Part shown: positions 1 through 8,464 of the stretch, piece after piece
Layout: each line of letters starts with the position of its first letter
Numbering within the stretch: position 1 is the first letter of the stretch
Source of the DNA: Thioalkalivibrio sp. ALJ3
GTDB lineage: Bacteria > Pseudomonadota > Gammaproteobacteria > Ectothiorhodospirales > Ectothiorhodospiraceae
Length of the DNA stretch: 64,000 bases
Assembly (NCBI RefSeq): GCF_000377205.1
Contig: NZ_KB897907.1
Span: 372,001 to 436,000 of the forward strand
Direction of reading: 5' to 3'
Program-made: the position numbers and the translations under genes
Notes under the pieces: generated by a model
The model's input: the letters and a program-made list of their open reading frames with translations, nothing else
The model's database searches: none
What the model was told of the DNA's origin: nothing

Positions 1-2
1 TC

Positions 3-599
3 TTTATCGAGCGCGGCCTGGACGGGGCCTTTACGCCGGTAAACCGGGCCTGGCTGGACCGCCTGGCTCTGGTGCTGTTGCTGGCCTTCTGGCTGGTCGA
101 AGTCTTCCTGCCCTGGTCAACCGTCGCAGCGGCGCTGGCGGCCGGCCTGGCCGTGGCACACGGCGTGCGCTGGGCGGGCTGGCATACGCCGGCGCTGTGG
201 CGCAAGCCACTGCTCTGGGTGTTGATGCTGGCCTACGGCTGGATCGTGATCGGCTTTGCGCTGCGGGCCGCGGCCGAGTTCACGCCCCTCGCGCCGATGG
301 CCGCACTGCACGCCTTTACCTACGGGGGCATCGGCCTGATAACCCTGGGCATGATGACGCGCGTGGCCCTGGGCCATACCGGGCGCAATGTCTTCGATCC
401 ACCGCGCATCCTCGGGGTACTCTTCGCCTTGCTGGCCATCGGGACGCTGGCACGGGTGGCCGGACCCCTGCTCTGGCCGGCCCTGACCGCAACTTGGATG
501 GGGGCCTCGCAGTTCCTGTGGATCGCGGCCTTCGCCGGGTTCGTCTGGGTCTACGCGCCGATGCTGATCAAACCTCGCATCGACGGGCGTTACGGATAA
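3..599 (+). CDS. nnrS: NnrS family protein, C-terminal part (5' end outside window)
   Basis: This is the C-terminal 198 residues of a polytopic membrane protein; the frame is open from the first bases of the window, so the start lies upstream. NnrS proteins are haem- and copper-containing membrane proteins tied to nitric oxide and denitrification stress. The visible part has about five hydrophobic segments and the hallmark segment HAFTYGGIGLITLGMMTRV followed by LGHTGR, which is typical of the family. It ends at TAA with basic residues after the last helix. Family assignment is firm; the exact role in this organism is inferred. Confidence 0.85.
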   Translation, partial: FIERGLDGAFTPVNRAWLDRLALVLLLAFWLVEVFLPWSTVAAALAAGLAVAHGVRWAGWHTPALWRKPLLWVLMLAYGWIVIGFALRAAAEFTPLAPMAALHAFTYGGIGLITLGMMTRVALGHTGRNVFDPPRILGVLFALLAIGTLARVAGPLLWPALTATWMGASQFLWIAAFAGFVWVYAPMLIKPRIDGRYG

Positions 600-759
600 G
601 CCGAGGCGACAGGGCGGTAGCACCGACAGCACCGCACGGCCAAGCGCTGGACTGCCCTGCCGCGCGCACCATCTGCAATGATGCAGGGTCTGTGCAGCCC
701 GCAGGCAACGCGCCGGTAGCCAGGAACAGTTCGCAACGCGAAGGGTATCGGGGAGATCA

Positions 760-1389
760 ATGCTGGAACTGGGTGTGGTCGCACTGGCGACCTTCTTCGT
801 GACCGTTGGGCCCGTGGACGTGGCGGTCGTCTTTGCCGTGCTGAGCCAGGGCATGACACGGGCCCAGCGACGCCGGATGGCCTGGCGCGCGGCATTGCTG
901 GCGACCGGCATCCTGCTGCTGTTCGCGCTGTTCGGCGAGGCCGTGCTTTCGGTGCTGGGCATCACCATGCCGGCGCTGTACACGGCCGGCGGCATCCTGC
1001 TGTTGCTGATCGGGATCGACATGGTCTTCGCGCGCAGTTCCGGTGGGGTGTCGGCGACTCCGGCGGAAACCAGCGAGGCGCGCAGCCGGGGCGACATCTC
1101 GGTGTTCCCGTTGGCGACACCCATGCTGGCCGGGCCGGGCGCGATGGGGGCGGCAATCCTGCTGATGAGCCGGGCCGGCGATGACTGGATGGCTCAGGCG
1201 GTGGTGCTGGGCGCCCTGGCGGCGATCATGGTGCTGGCCCTGATCTGCCTGCTGGTCGCATCGCGCCTGCAGCACCTGCTGGGGGTCACCGGCGCCCATG
1301 TGCTGACCCGTATCCTCGGCGTGCTGCTTTGCGCACTGGCCATGCAGTTCATATTCGACGGCCTCGAGCAAAGCGGCCTGCTGGGCTGA
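760..1389 (+). CDS. MarC family integral membrane protein
   Basis: A 209-residue protein with about six transmembrane helices. The N-terminal helix leading to VGPVDVAVVF and the motif PLATPMLAGPGA before helix four are the usual MarC (UPF0056) signatures. Members were once called multiple antibiotic resistance proteins; transport function is not established. A GGGGAG ribosome-binding site sits six bases before the ATG, supporting the start. It appears to be a single-gene unit between nnrS and a DUF5996 gene. Confidence 0.85.
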   Translation: MLELGVVALATFFVTVGPVDVAVVFAVLSQGMTRAQRRRMAWRAALLATGILLLFALFGEAVLSVLGITMPALYTAGGILLLLIGIDMVFARSSGGVSATPAETSEARSRGDISVFPLATPMLAGPGAMGAAILLMSRAGDDWMAQAVVLGALAAIMVLALICLLVASRLQHLLGVTGAHVLTRILGVLLCALAMQFIFDGLEQSGLLG

Positions 1390-1563
1390 GCACCGGCTTC
1401 GTACGCGGCCGGGATCACAAGCGGGATGTTCGACAGCAAGCCCTTCGCGGGGGTCTACACTCCTCAGGATGGCCTAACAGATTCCTCGGGATTGATGGGC
1501 GCGCCCTTGTGCTAGCGCTTCCGCTCGATTCGCAATGGCCCCGGATCAGCCCCGGAGGATCGC

Positions 1564-2505
1564 ATGCCCGCCCACTCGCAGAATGGACCCACCCACTGGC
1601 CCGAACTCCCACCCCTTGATCAGTGGGAGGATACCTGTACCACGGTCCACATGTGGACGCAGATTGTCGGCAAGATCCGTCTCGAACTGGGGCCCTGGGT
1701 GAATCACTCGTGGGGTTCCACGCTGTATGTCACCAGCACCGGGCTGACGACATTGCCGATCCCCTATCAGGGGCAGACCTTCACCATCGACTTCGATTTC
1801 GTCGCGCACCAGCTGGTGATCACCACATCGAACGGCCGCAAGGTGCTCTTTACGCTGGAACCGATGAGCGTTGCCGATTTCCACGACAAGATCTTTGACG
1901 CACTTGCGTTCCTCGGCATTCGTGTAGCCATCCTCGCGCGCCCGGTGGAGGTACCGGAAGCCACCCCCTTTGCCAGGAACACGCGAAACCGCAGCTACGA
2001 TCGCCATGCCATCCACGCTTTCTGGCAGGCATTGGTGCAGGCGAACAGGGTGTTCTCGGAGTTCCGCGCGGGCTTTCTGGGAAAGTGCAGCCCCGTGCAC
2101 TTCTTTTGGGGTGCGTTCGATCTGGCCGTCACGCGCTTTTCCGGCCGCGAGGCGCCGAAGTATCCCGGCGGTGTCCCCAACTGTGCCGACTGGGTGATGG
2201 ACGAGGCTTATTCCCATGAGCTGGCGAGCTCCGGCTTCTGGCCCGGCACGGGGCTGGGCGAAGCGGCCTTCTATGCGTATGCCTACCCGGAACCCGACCG
2301 ATATCGCGAGGCCGCCATCCAGCCCGCCGCGGCCCGTTTCCACGAGGGCCTCGGGGAATACATCCTGCCACTCGACGCTGTTCGAACGTCGACGGATCCC
2401 GATGCCGCACTGCTGAGCTTTCTGCAGAGCACCTACCAGGCGGCTGCCGACAATGGCCGCTGGGACCGCGGAGCCCTCGAGTTCGTTCCACCCGGCCCGA
2501 GATAG
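1564..2505 (+). CDS. DUF5996 family protein
   Basis: A 313-residue soluble protein without signal peptide or membrane helices. The N-terminal LPPLDQWEDT, the WTQIVGKIRL segment and the C-terminal MDEAYSHELASSGFWPG match what is known of DUF5996, a bacterial family of unknown function and about this length. It is rich in Trp, His and Phe, but no catalytic motif could be named. The start is supported by CGGAGG six bases upstream. No neighbour is functionally linked. Family assignment is good; function is unknown. Confidence 0.75.
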   Translation: MPAHSQNGPTHWPELPPLDQWEDTCTTVHMWTQIVGKIRLELGPWVNHSWGSTLYVTSTGLTTLPIPYQGQTFTIDFDFVAHQLVITTSNGRKVLFTLEPMSVADFHDKIFDALAFLGIRVAILARPVEVPEATPFARNTRNRSYDRHAIHAFWQALVQANRVFSEFRAGFLGKCSPVHFFWGAFDLAVTRFSGREAPKYPGGVPNCADWVMDEAYSHELASSGFWPGTGLGEAAFYAYAYPEPDRYREAAIQPAAARFHEGLGEYILPLDAVRTSTDPDAALLSFLQSTYQAAADNGRWDRGALEFVPPGPR

Positions 2506-2711
2506 CGGCAGGACAGACCCTTCGGAGCCGCCCTGGCTCGCACGCGGGACTCGCAAATGCGCTGCGGCTCCCAAAACCCAGCGCAAACGCGTGCATTTGG
2601 TGCTATGAACTATGTAATCGCCGCCTGTTCGCACTCCATTCGCTGTTGGCCGCGGTTCCCGTCCTGTTGTAGTGATTTGTGTTCGGTTAGGGGGAACCGA
2701 GGGAGGCAGCC

Positions 2712-3377
2712 ATGAACACCCTACCGAGCTTTACCGTGCCAGCCATCGCGGGGCTGGCGTTCGCATTGATCACGTTTTCCGGTTGCGGCCAGTCGAACGA
2801 CTCGGCCCAGGCTGCGGAACCGGACACCCTGATCCAGGAAGAGCCAGATGCGCCAGCGATGGAGCGCGCGATCGGCTTCATGGAGTCCTGGATCGAGTTG
2901 TTCGACACCATGAGTGCGGAATTGGCCGGGGTCGACAGCCGGGAGGCCGCCAATGAGCACGCCACCTGGCTGACCGAAGAACTGACGCCGCGCCTGGAAC
3001 AACTGGCAGGCGAGATGATCGTCTTCATGGAGTCGATCGAGGAACACGAGATGGAGGTCATGGAGGCGTCGTTTGATGCCCCGGAAAACCACCAACGCAT
3101 GCTGGAACTGGAAGGACGCATGGAGCAGTCGCTGGATCGACTGGAAGAAAACATCATGCGTGTCGAGACCACACATGCAACGCCGGCACTGGAGATGGCG
3201 TGGCTGAACTTCGCCCGGACCAACGAGCGGCTGGAACGGCAGATGGAAGCCACGTTCGCCGGTGGCGCGCAGACGGTTGGCAGTCCCGCATGGTGTGACG
3301 CCATGGCCAACACGCCCCAGGCCCAGTGGTCGATGAACGACGCCTTCGCCTTTGCGAACCACTGCGTGGGGCGCTGA
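2712..3377 (+). CDS. Putative lipoprotein with C-terminal DUF3012-like domain
   Basis: A 221-residue protein with a signal peptide ending in a lipobox-like FSGC; Cys25 would be lipidated. Residues about 45-180 are acidic and predicted helical or coiled-coil, with many Met and Glu residues. The last 35 residues (VGSPAWCDAM ... WSMNDAFAFANHC) resemble DUF3012, normally found alone as a roughly 60-residue lipoprotein with two conserved Cys and a Trp. A GAGGGAGG site precedes the ATG. The long helical insert between lipobox and DUF3012 is unusual. Function is unknown; an envelope location is inferred. Confidence 0.65.
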   Translation: MNTLPSFTVPAIAGLAFALITFSGCGQSNDSAQAAEPDTLIQEEPDAPAMERAIGFMESWIELFDTMSAELAGVDSREAANEHATWLTEELTPRLEQLAGEMIVFMESIEEHEMEVMEASFDAPENHQRMLELEGRMEQSLDRLEENIMRVETTHATPALEMAWLNFARTNERLERQMEATFAGGAQTVGSPAWCDAMANTPQAQWSMNDAFAFANHCVGR

Positions 3378-3378
3378 T

Positions 3379-3410
3379 GCGAGGCTCCGGCATAGATTCC
3401 GGAGCCTCGC
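3379..3410 (+). terminator. Terminator-like hairpin after the DUF3012 lipoprotein gene
   Basis: A perfect 12-bp stem (GCGAGGCTCCGG with CCGGAGCCTCGC) encloses an 8-base loop and begins just after the stop codon. Only a weak T-run follows, so it may terminate poorly or mainly protect the transcript end. Confidence 0.6.
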
Positions 3411-3429
3411 TTGCGGGTTCAATCGACAT

Positions 3430-3459
3430 ATTGCCGCGGCCCCTGCGGGGCCTCGCAAT
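3430..3459. repeat. Short intergenic palindrome of the 'ATTGC...GCAAT' type
   Basis: A nearly self-complementary 30-base unit has outer arms ATTGC and GCAAT and inner arms GGCCCC and GGGGCC around a TGC loop. Read on the minus strand with its flank (CGTCATTGCGAGG) it resembles dispersed palindromic repeats seen between genes in many proteobacteria. Only one copy was noticed here, so the repeat label rests on resemblance. Confidence 0.4.
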
Positions 3460-3510
3460 GACGTCACCGCCTTGCGCGCCGAACGATGACGAGTGGCGCG
3501 CGCCTGCAAA

Positions 3511-4275
3511 CTACTGCGAGCAAAGGCCGCCGTCGACAACAAAGGTATTGCCGGTGCAGCCGGAGGCCGCATCGGACAGCAGGAACACCGCCATCCCGGC
3601 GCATTCCTCGTTGTTCACGTAGCGGCCCAGCGGGATGCGCGCCTCGAAGGACTTGTGCACCTCGTCGGCGTGGCCCGGGTCCGCCTGCTCTTCAATGGAC
3701 TGCATCATGCGGTTCGCGACCGGGCCGGGGTTGAGCGTATTGACGCGGATGTTCTCCGGTCCCAGCTCGGCGGCCAGGCACTTCATCATGCCCACCACCG
3801 CGTGCTTGCTGGACACGTACGGCGACAGGCCGGCCGCCCCGCGCAGCCCGGCTACGCTGGAGGTGATCACGATGCTGCCGCCATTGCCGCGACGCAGCGC
3901 CGGCAGGGCCGCCTCCGCGCCCAGGCGCACGCCATGCACGTTGACGGCAAAGACCTTCTCCCACGCCGCGTCGGAACGGCTGTCGAACGGGCCGACCTCG
4001 CCCTCGATCCCGGCGTTCAGGAACACGCCATCCAGGCGCCCGAAACGTTCCAGTGCCGTCGCGACCATGCGCTCGTTGTCTTCGCGCCGCGTGACGTCCA
4101 CGGCCAGGCCCACCGCCCGCTCACCCAGGGACTGGGCGATGGCCTCCACCGGCCCGGCCTCGCGGTCGGTAATCACCACACTCGCGCCCTGCTCGTACGC
4201 CATGCGCGCCGTGCTCTCGCCGATACCACCGGCGCCACCGGTGATTGCGATCACTTTTCCTTCCAGGGGGCTCAT
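3511..4275 (-). CDS. SDR family NAD(P)-dependent oxidoreductase
   Basis: A 254-residue classical short-chain dehydrogenase. It has the cofactor motif TGGAGGIGE (residues 12-20), NAG at 87-89, catalytic Ser140 and the YVSSK pair Tyr153/Lys157, with the C-terminal GNTFVVDGG typical of the family. Asp37 after the second beta strand suggests a preference for NAD over NADP. The substrate cannot be told from sequence. A GGAGACACAGC site supports the start. It is followed at some distance by the MazG-like gene on the same strand. Confidence 0.85.
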   Translation of the reverse strand: MSPLEGKVIAITGGAGGIGESTARMAYEQGASVVITDREAGPVEAIAQSLGERAVGLAVDVTRREDNERMVATALERFGRLDGVFLNAGIEGEVGPFDSRSDAAWEKVFAVNVHGVRLGAEAALPALRRGNGGSIVITSSVAGLRGAAGLSPYVSSKHAVVGMMKCLAAELGPENIRVNTLNPGPVANRMMQSIEEQADPGHADEVHKSFEARIPLGRYVNNEECAGMAVFLLSDAASGCTGNTFVVDGGLCSQ

Positions 4276-4418
4276 GCTGTGTCTCCTTCGTCATGCAGTC
4301 GGGGAATCGCGGCAAGACGCTCGCGGATAAAACCATTATCAGCCGGGCAAAGGCCAGGAATCTTGATCCGGGTCACGACTCTTGCCGCATACACCTCCCG
4401 GCGAACCGAACGAGCGAA

Positions 4419-4781
4419 TTACAGGTTCGTGTACTTGCGTGCGAGGCCTCGCGCCTTGTCCACCGGGTATTTTTTCGCGTTGGTTTCCAGCTTGTCGCTC
4501 GCGGCCTGCACGAGGTCGATGTTCAGCTTGCGGGCCAACATCAACAGATAGATCTGCACATCCGCGATCTCGGCTCGAACCTCCTCCAGCGCCTCGCCGG
4601 ACAGGCCGCGCGACTGCTCCTCGGTCAGCCACTGGAAGTGCTCAATCAGCTCGCCGACCTCGCCCGCCAACGCCATCGAAAGATTCTTCGGCGAATGGAA
4701 CTGCGCCCAGTCGCGCTCTTCGACAAACGCCTCCAGCCGCGCCGCCAGCTCATCCAGCTCCCGCGTGTTGTTCGACCCCAT
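4419..4781 (-). CDS. MazG-like nucleotide pyrophosphohydrolase
   Basis: A roughly 120-residue all-alpha NTP pyrophosphatase of the MazG/dCTPase (RS21-C6-like) type, expected to hydrolyse (d)NTPs to the monophosphate and pyrophosphate as house-cleaning. Metal-binding motifs EVGEL and EIADVQIY are present with correct spacing, and the C-terminal NAKKYPVDKARG is typical. The frame is open further upstream, but the ATG at 4781 has GGGAG eight bases before it while those at 4787 and 4805 do not have a well-spaced site, so this start was chosen. Confidence 0.8.
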   Translation of the reverse strand: MGSNNTRELDELAARLEAFVEERDWAQFHSPKNLSMALAGEVGELIEHFQWLTEEQSRGLSGEALEEVRAEIADVQIYLLMLARKLNIDLVQAASDKLETNAKKYPVDKARGLARKYTNL

Positions 4782-4889
4782 GGCCATCACTCCCGTCGCA
4801 TCCATTTCTCTGGACTCGTCACCGTAACGAACTCTCGCGGCGCCGTAATCCGCCTGCTAGTGGCCCGCGGAGTAGCAGGAGCGACATCA

Positions 4890-4918
4890 CCGGGATCTTC
4901 ATATGCCGGAGATCCCGG
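4890..4918 (-). terminator. Hairpin downstream of the LysR gene
   Basis: A perfect 9-bp stem (CCGGGATCT with AGATCCCGG) with an 11-base loop lies about 50 bases beyond the lysR stop codon. There is no T-tract on either strand, so it is a weak terminator candidate or a processing hairpin. Confidence 0.35.
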
Positions 4919-4971
4919 CTCTTCGCTTCGCGGCGGCCGTGATGACATGCGCCGACCAACCGATGCCAGGC

Positions 4972-5877
4972 CTACCGCGACGCCAGCTCGTTCGGCGTAC
5001 CTAGCTGCTCCGCCAGGAAGTCGATCAGGGCGCGGGTCTTGGGCAGGAGGTAGCGGCGACTGGGGTAGACGGCGTAGATGCCGAGCGTGGCGGTTTCCCA
5101 GTCGGGGAACAGCGCCTGCAGGGCGCCGGTCTGCAGATGTGGCTGCAGCAGGAACTCCGACTGGTAGACGATGCCCTGTCCGGCCAGGGCCGCGGCGACG
5201 CAGGTCTCGCCGTTGTTGCTGCGCAGCACGGGGCGGGTCGTGACCGCGACCGGCCCGTCCGGGCCCGTGAGGGTCCAGTCGTCGCCGGTCGCGTGGTAGC
5301 TGTAGGCGATGGTGGCGTGGTCCGCCAGCTCGCGCGGGTGTTCGGGTCGACCGCTGGCCGCCAGGTAGTCCGGCGCGGCACAGATGCGCATGCGCGTGGT
5401 CGCCAGGCGGCGCGCGACCAGGCTGGAGCTGTCGAGCGTGCCAATGCGCACGGCCAGGTCGAAACCTTCGTCGACCAGATCCACCGAGCGGTCGTTCAGG
5501 GTGACGTCCAGTTCCATCCGGGGATGCCGCGCCGTGAATGCGCCCCACAGCGGGGCCAGGTGCTGGATGCCGTAGCTCACCGGGACGTTAATCCGCAGCC
5601 GCCCGCTGACGGCGGTGCCGCGCTCGCTGATCTCGCCCTCGGCGGCGGCCAGTTCCTCCAGCAGCAGCTTGCTGCGCCCAAAGAAGGTCTCGCCCTCGCT
5701 GGTCAGCGACAGGCGCCGGGTCGTGCGGTGCAGCAGCCGCGCGCCCAGCCGTTCCTCCAGGCCGTTCACCGCGCGCGAGACGGCCGCCTTGGACAGGCCC
5801 AGCGCCTCCGCCGCATGCACGAAGTGCCCGGCCTCGACCACGGCCACGAAAATCTGCATCTGCTGGAAACGATCCAT
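4972..5877 (-). CDS. LysR family transcriptional regulator
   Basis: A 301-residue LysR regulator. Residues 1-60 form the winged HTH (FVHAAEALGLSKAAVSRAVNGLEERLG), and the rest is the periplasmic-binding-like effector domain (RLRINVPVSYG onward). It is transcribed divergently from doxX and the FMN reductase/pirin genes, the standard arrangement in which the regulator controls its neighbour. In E. coli, YhaJ (LysR) acts on yqjF (DoxX) and sits beside yhaK (pirin), answering aromatic breakdown products. A similar role here is an inference. Confidence 0.85.
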   Translation of the reverse strand: MDRFQQMQIFVAVVEAGHFVHAAEALGLSKAAVSRAVNGLEERLGARLLHRTTRRLSLTSEGETFFGRSKLLLEELAAAEGEISERGTAVSGRLRINVPVSYGIQHLAPLWGAFTARHPRMELDVTLNDRSVDLVDEGFDLAVRIGTLDSSSLVARRLATTRMRICAAPDYLAASGRPEHPRELADHATIAYSYHATGDDWTLTGPDGPVAVTTRPVLRSNNGETCVAAALAGQGIVYQSEFLLQPHLQTGALQALFPDWETATLGIYAVYPSRRYLLPKTRALIDFLAEQLGTPNELASR

Positions 5878-5998
5878 TGTTTCACTATGCGCAACTATAT
5901 GTGCCTTTTATAGCTGTTTATTGCTTACCAGGAAATAGACAGACTCTCCCTGACCGGCCAGAACCGCCGGCCTTCGCAAACCATCCAGGAGAGTCCAA

Positions 5999-6448
5999 AT
6001 GAATTCGTCCTTCATGCAGCAGCTGTTTGGCACCAACGCCGGCTGGGCGGCCCTCGCCCTGCGCATCCCGGTCGGGATCATTTTCATGGCGCATGGCGCC
6101 CAGAAACTGTTCGGCTGGTTTGGCGGTCACGGTCTGGAGGGGACCGGCCAGTGGATGGCCTCGATCGGGCTGGAGCCGGGCTTTCTGATGGCCCTGCTGG
6201 CCGGTGGCGCCGAGTTCTTCGGCGGTCTGGCCCTGATCATCGGTTTGCTGGTGCGCCCGGCGGCGGCCGTGCTGGCCTTCACCATGGTCGTGGCGATCTT
6301 CGCCGTACACTTCGAACATGGCCTGTTCATGAGCAACAACGGCTACGAGTTCGCGCTGTCGCTGCTGGCCGTCTCCGTCGCACTGGCGATCAGCGGCGCG
6401 GGCCGGGCCTCGGTCGACAACCACCTCGCCGGGATGTACCGCGGCTAG
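5999..6448 (+). CDS. DoxX family membrane protein
   Basis: A 149-residue protein with four predicted transmembrane helices and the family motifs [22 protein letters not shown] near the N terminus (here split across helix one) and [12 protein letters not shown] in helix two. DoxX-type proteins are linked to quinone or thiol redox chemistry and electrophile stress. AGGAGAG lies six bases before the ATG. It is the first gene of the plus-strand cluster facing lysR, and the 121-base divergent spacer, which is locally AT-rich, is the likely regulatory site. Confidence 0.82.
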   Translation: MNSSFMQQLFGTNAGWAALALRIPVGIIFMAHGAQKLFGWFGGHGLEGTGQWMASIGLEPGFLMALLAGGAEFFGGLALIIGLLVRPAAAVLAFTMVVAIFAVHFEHGLFMSNNGYEFALSLLAVSVALAISGAGRASVDNHLAGMYRG

Positions 6449-6521
6449 TCGAAATACCCCATGCCGGGCCACCTGGCTCGGCATGGGTCGCCTGATGGGT
6501 AACACCCGGGAGGAGGACACC

Positions 6522-6891
6522 ATGATCACCCTGCGCCCCAGTGCCGAACGCGACCATGCCTGCCACGGCTGGCTGGAGTCCCGCCATACCTTCTCGTTTG
6601 CCAACTATTTTGATCCGGACCATATGGGCGTATCGGACCTGCGCGTCATCAACGAGGACCGGGTCGCCCCGGGTGCCGGCTTCGGCGCCCACCCGCATCG
6701 GGACATGGAGATCATCACCTGTGTGCTAGGGAGACGCTGATTGATACGTACAGATCACCCGGGGCGAACTGAGCCTGAACGGCCAGACGATGGCCGCCGG
6801 CGACGGCGCCACGGTCCGTCAGGAACACGGGCTCGAATTCACCACCGACGGCAAGGCCGAGGCCCTGCTGTTCGATCTGCGCGGCGGCTGA
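6522..6891 (+). pseudogene. Pirin (YhhW-like) gene, internally deleted and frameshifted
   Basis: The first 70 residues (from [12 protein letters not shown], through [20 protein letters not shown] to [13 protein letters not shown]) are a normal pirin N terminus with the metal-site histidines. The frame then stops at 6738-6740. In another frame from about 6748, VQITRGELSLNG to LLFDLRGG matches the pirin C terminus. About 100 or more central residues are missing compared with 230-residue YhhW proteins, so the gene is dead. The junction reads CTAG then GGAGACGCTGAT, which resembles the end of the inverted-repeat element near 53.2 kb. A good ribosome-binding site (AGGAGG) remains. Confidence 0.8.
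6726..6745 (+). mobile_element. Possible end fragment of an inverted-repeat element at the pirin deletion junction
   Basis: CTAG is followed by GGAGACGCTGATTGAT. The element at 53172-53444 has TTAA followed by GGAAACACTGATCAAT. Twelve of sixteen bases agree and all differences are transitions; both 4-base flanks fit YTAR. The decamer GGAGACGCTG also occurs by chance in coding sequence here (near 51205), so this is suggestive only. Confidence 0.35.
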
Positions 6892-6917
6892 TGCCGCCCA
6901 CTGACGAGGACACACCA

Positions 6918-7502
6918 ATGTCACTGCAGCTTCAGACGATCATCGCCAGCACTCGCCCGGGCCGTATCGGCCCCTCGGTGGGCGACTGGTTTCATGCCCT
7001 GGCCAGCGAACAGGGCGCGTTCCAGAGCGAGCGGGTCGACCTGGCGGACTTCCAGCTGCCGGTCTATGACGAACCCCAGCATCCGCGCACACAGCAGTAC
7101 GAACACGAACACACCCGGGCCTGGTCGCGCAGCGTCGCGAGCGCCGACGCCTACGTGTTCGTGATCCCCGAGTACAACTACTCGGCTCCACCCGCGCTGA
7201 TCAACGCCCTCGACTACGTCTATACAGAGTGGAACTACAAGCCCTGCGCGTTCGTGAGCTACGGCGGGGCCTCCGGCGGCCTGCGCTCGGCGCAGATGGC
7301 CCGGCAGATGGTGACAGCCCTCAAGATGATGCCGATCCCGGAGGGCGTGATGATCCAGATGCCCTGGAACCACCTGGACGACAAGCGCCGATTCGTCCCC
7401 GAACCGATGCACGATGACTCCGCCCGGGGCATGCTGGAGGAACTGGCGAAATGGGCCCGCGCCCTCCAGCCCATGCGCGACACGACACCCGGAGCCCCCT
7501 GA
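6918..7502 (+). CDS. NADPH-dependent FMN reductase / quinone reductase family protein
   Basis: A 194-residue flavodoxin-fold reductase. The N-terminal strand and phosphate loop (IIASTRPGRIGPSVGDW) bind FMN; PEYNYSAPPALINALDY is the family hallmark, and SYGGASGGLRSAQ contacts the flavin. Such enzymes use NAD(P)H to reduce FMN, quinones or azo and nitro compounds. The start is taken at MSLQLQT because homology begins there. Its TGA overlaps the ATG of the following pirin gene (TGATG), so the two are translationally coupled, consistent with a shared role in quinone or flavonoid redox. Confidence 0.85.
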   Translation: MSLQLQTIIASTRPGRIGPSVGDWFHALASEQGAFQSERVDLADFQLPVYDEPQHPRTQQYEHEHTRAWSRSVASADAYVFVIPEYNYSAPPALINALDYVYTEWNYKPCAFVSYGGASGGLRSAQMARQMVTALKMMPIPEGVMIQMPWNHLDDKRRFVPEPMHDDSARGMLEELAKWARALQPMRDTTPGAP

Positions 7503-8416
7503 TGAGCAACACCCTGGAGACCACCGAACAGCCCTGTACCGCCTCGCCTGCCCCCTGCGCGGCGATCGAGACCGTGCTGCAGCCCCGCGAGCGCGACCTG
7601 GGCGGCTTCTCCGTGCGCCGGGTGCTGCCCACCGCACAGCGCCGGATGGTCGGGCCGTGGATCTTTTTCGATCACATGGGGCCGGCGCACTTCCCCGCAG
7701 ACGAGGGGATCAACGTGCGCCCGCACCCGCATATCGGGATCGCAACGGTCACCTACCTGTTCGAGGGCGAAATCCTGCATCGCGATTCGCTGGGTTCACT
7801 GCAGGCGATTCGCCCCGGGGATCTCAACCTGATGGTCGCCGGACACAGCATCGTCCATTCCGAACGCGAACGCCCGGAGGTCAGCGCCGAGGCCCACATC
7901 CAGCACGGGCTGCAGCTCTGGCTCGCCCTGCCGGAAGCCGACGAGGAAACCGAGCCCGCGTTTCATCACTATCCGGAACAGTCGATCCCGACCGTCACCG
8001 TCGACGGGGTCCCCGTGCGCGTGATGATGGGCAGCGCCTACGGCGAGCAGTCGCCGGTGCGGGTGTTCTCCGAGACGCTCTATCTGGAGGCCCGCCTGCA
8101 GCCCGGCCAGACCCTGACACTGCCCGATGCCGACGAACGCGCGGTCTACGTGGTATCCGGCGAGCTGCGCGCGCAGGACACTGCGATGCCGACCCATTCG
8201 ATGACGATCTTCTCGCACCAGTCCGGCATTGCGGTCACCGCCACCACGGCCTCGACCATCGCCCTGGTCGGCGGCGCCCCCGTGGGCGAGCGCCACATCG
8301 AATGGAATTTCGTCTCCAGCCGCCGCGAACGCATCGAACAGGCCAAGCAGGACTGGCAGGACGGCCGCTTCCCGAAGGTCCCCGGCGACGAACACGAGTT
8401 CATCCCGCTGCCCTGA
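7502..8416 (+). CDS. Pirin family protein
   Basis: A 304-residue bicupin pirin. The N-terminal cupin carries the metal-site residues in RPHPHIG, with VAGHSIVHSERE giving the second His/Glu pair; the C-terminal cupin follows from about residue 175. Some bacterial pirins are quercetin 2,3-dioxygenases, others act as redox-responsive partners. The gene overlaps the FMN reductase stop by one base. It is longer than the dead pirin 600 bases upstream and belongs to a different subgroup (YhaK-like versus YhhW-like is not resolved), so it may not replace it. Confidence 0.85.
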   Translation: MSNTLETTEQPCTASPAPCAAIETVLQPRERDLGGFSVRRVLPTAQRRMVGPWIFFDHMGPAHFPADEGINVRPHPHIGIATVTYLFEGEILHRDSLGSLQAIRPGDLNLMVAGHSIVHSERERPEVSAEAHIQHGLQLWLALPEADEETEPAFHHYPEQSIPTVTVDGVPVRVMMGSAYGEQSPVRVFSETLYLEARLQPGQTLTLPDADERAVYVVSGELRAQDTAMPTHSMTIFSHQSGIAVTATTASTIALVGGAPVGERHIEWNFVSSRRERIEQAKQDWQDGRFPKVPGDEHEFIPLP

Positions 8417-8464
8417 CTACCGGGGCCGGCCTGCTCTGTGCCGATCGACGTACGGGGAAGGTAC

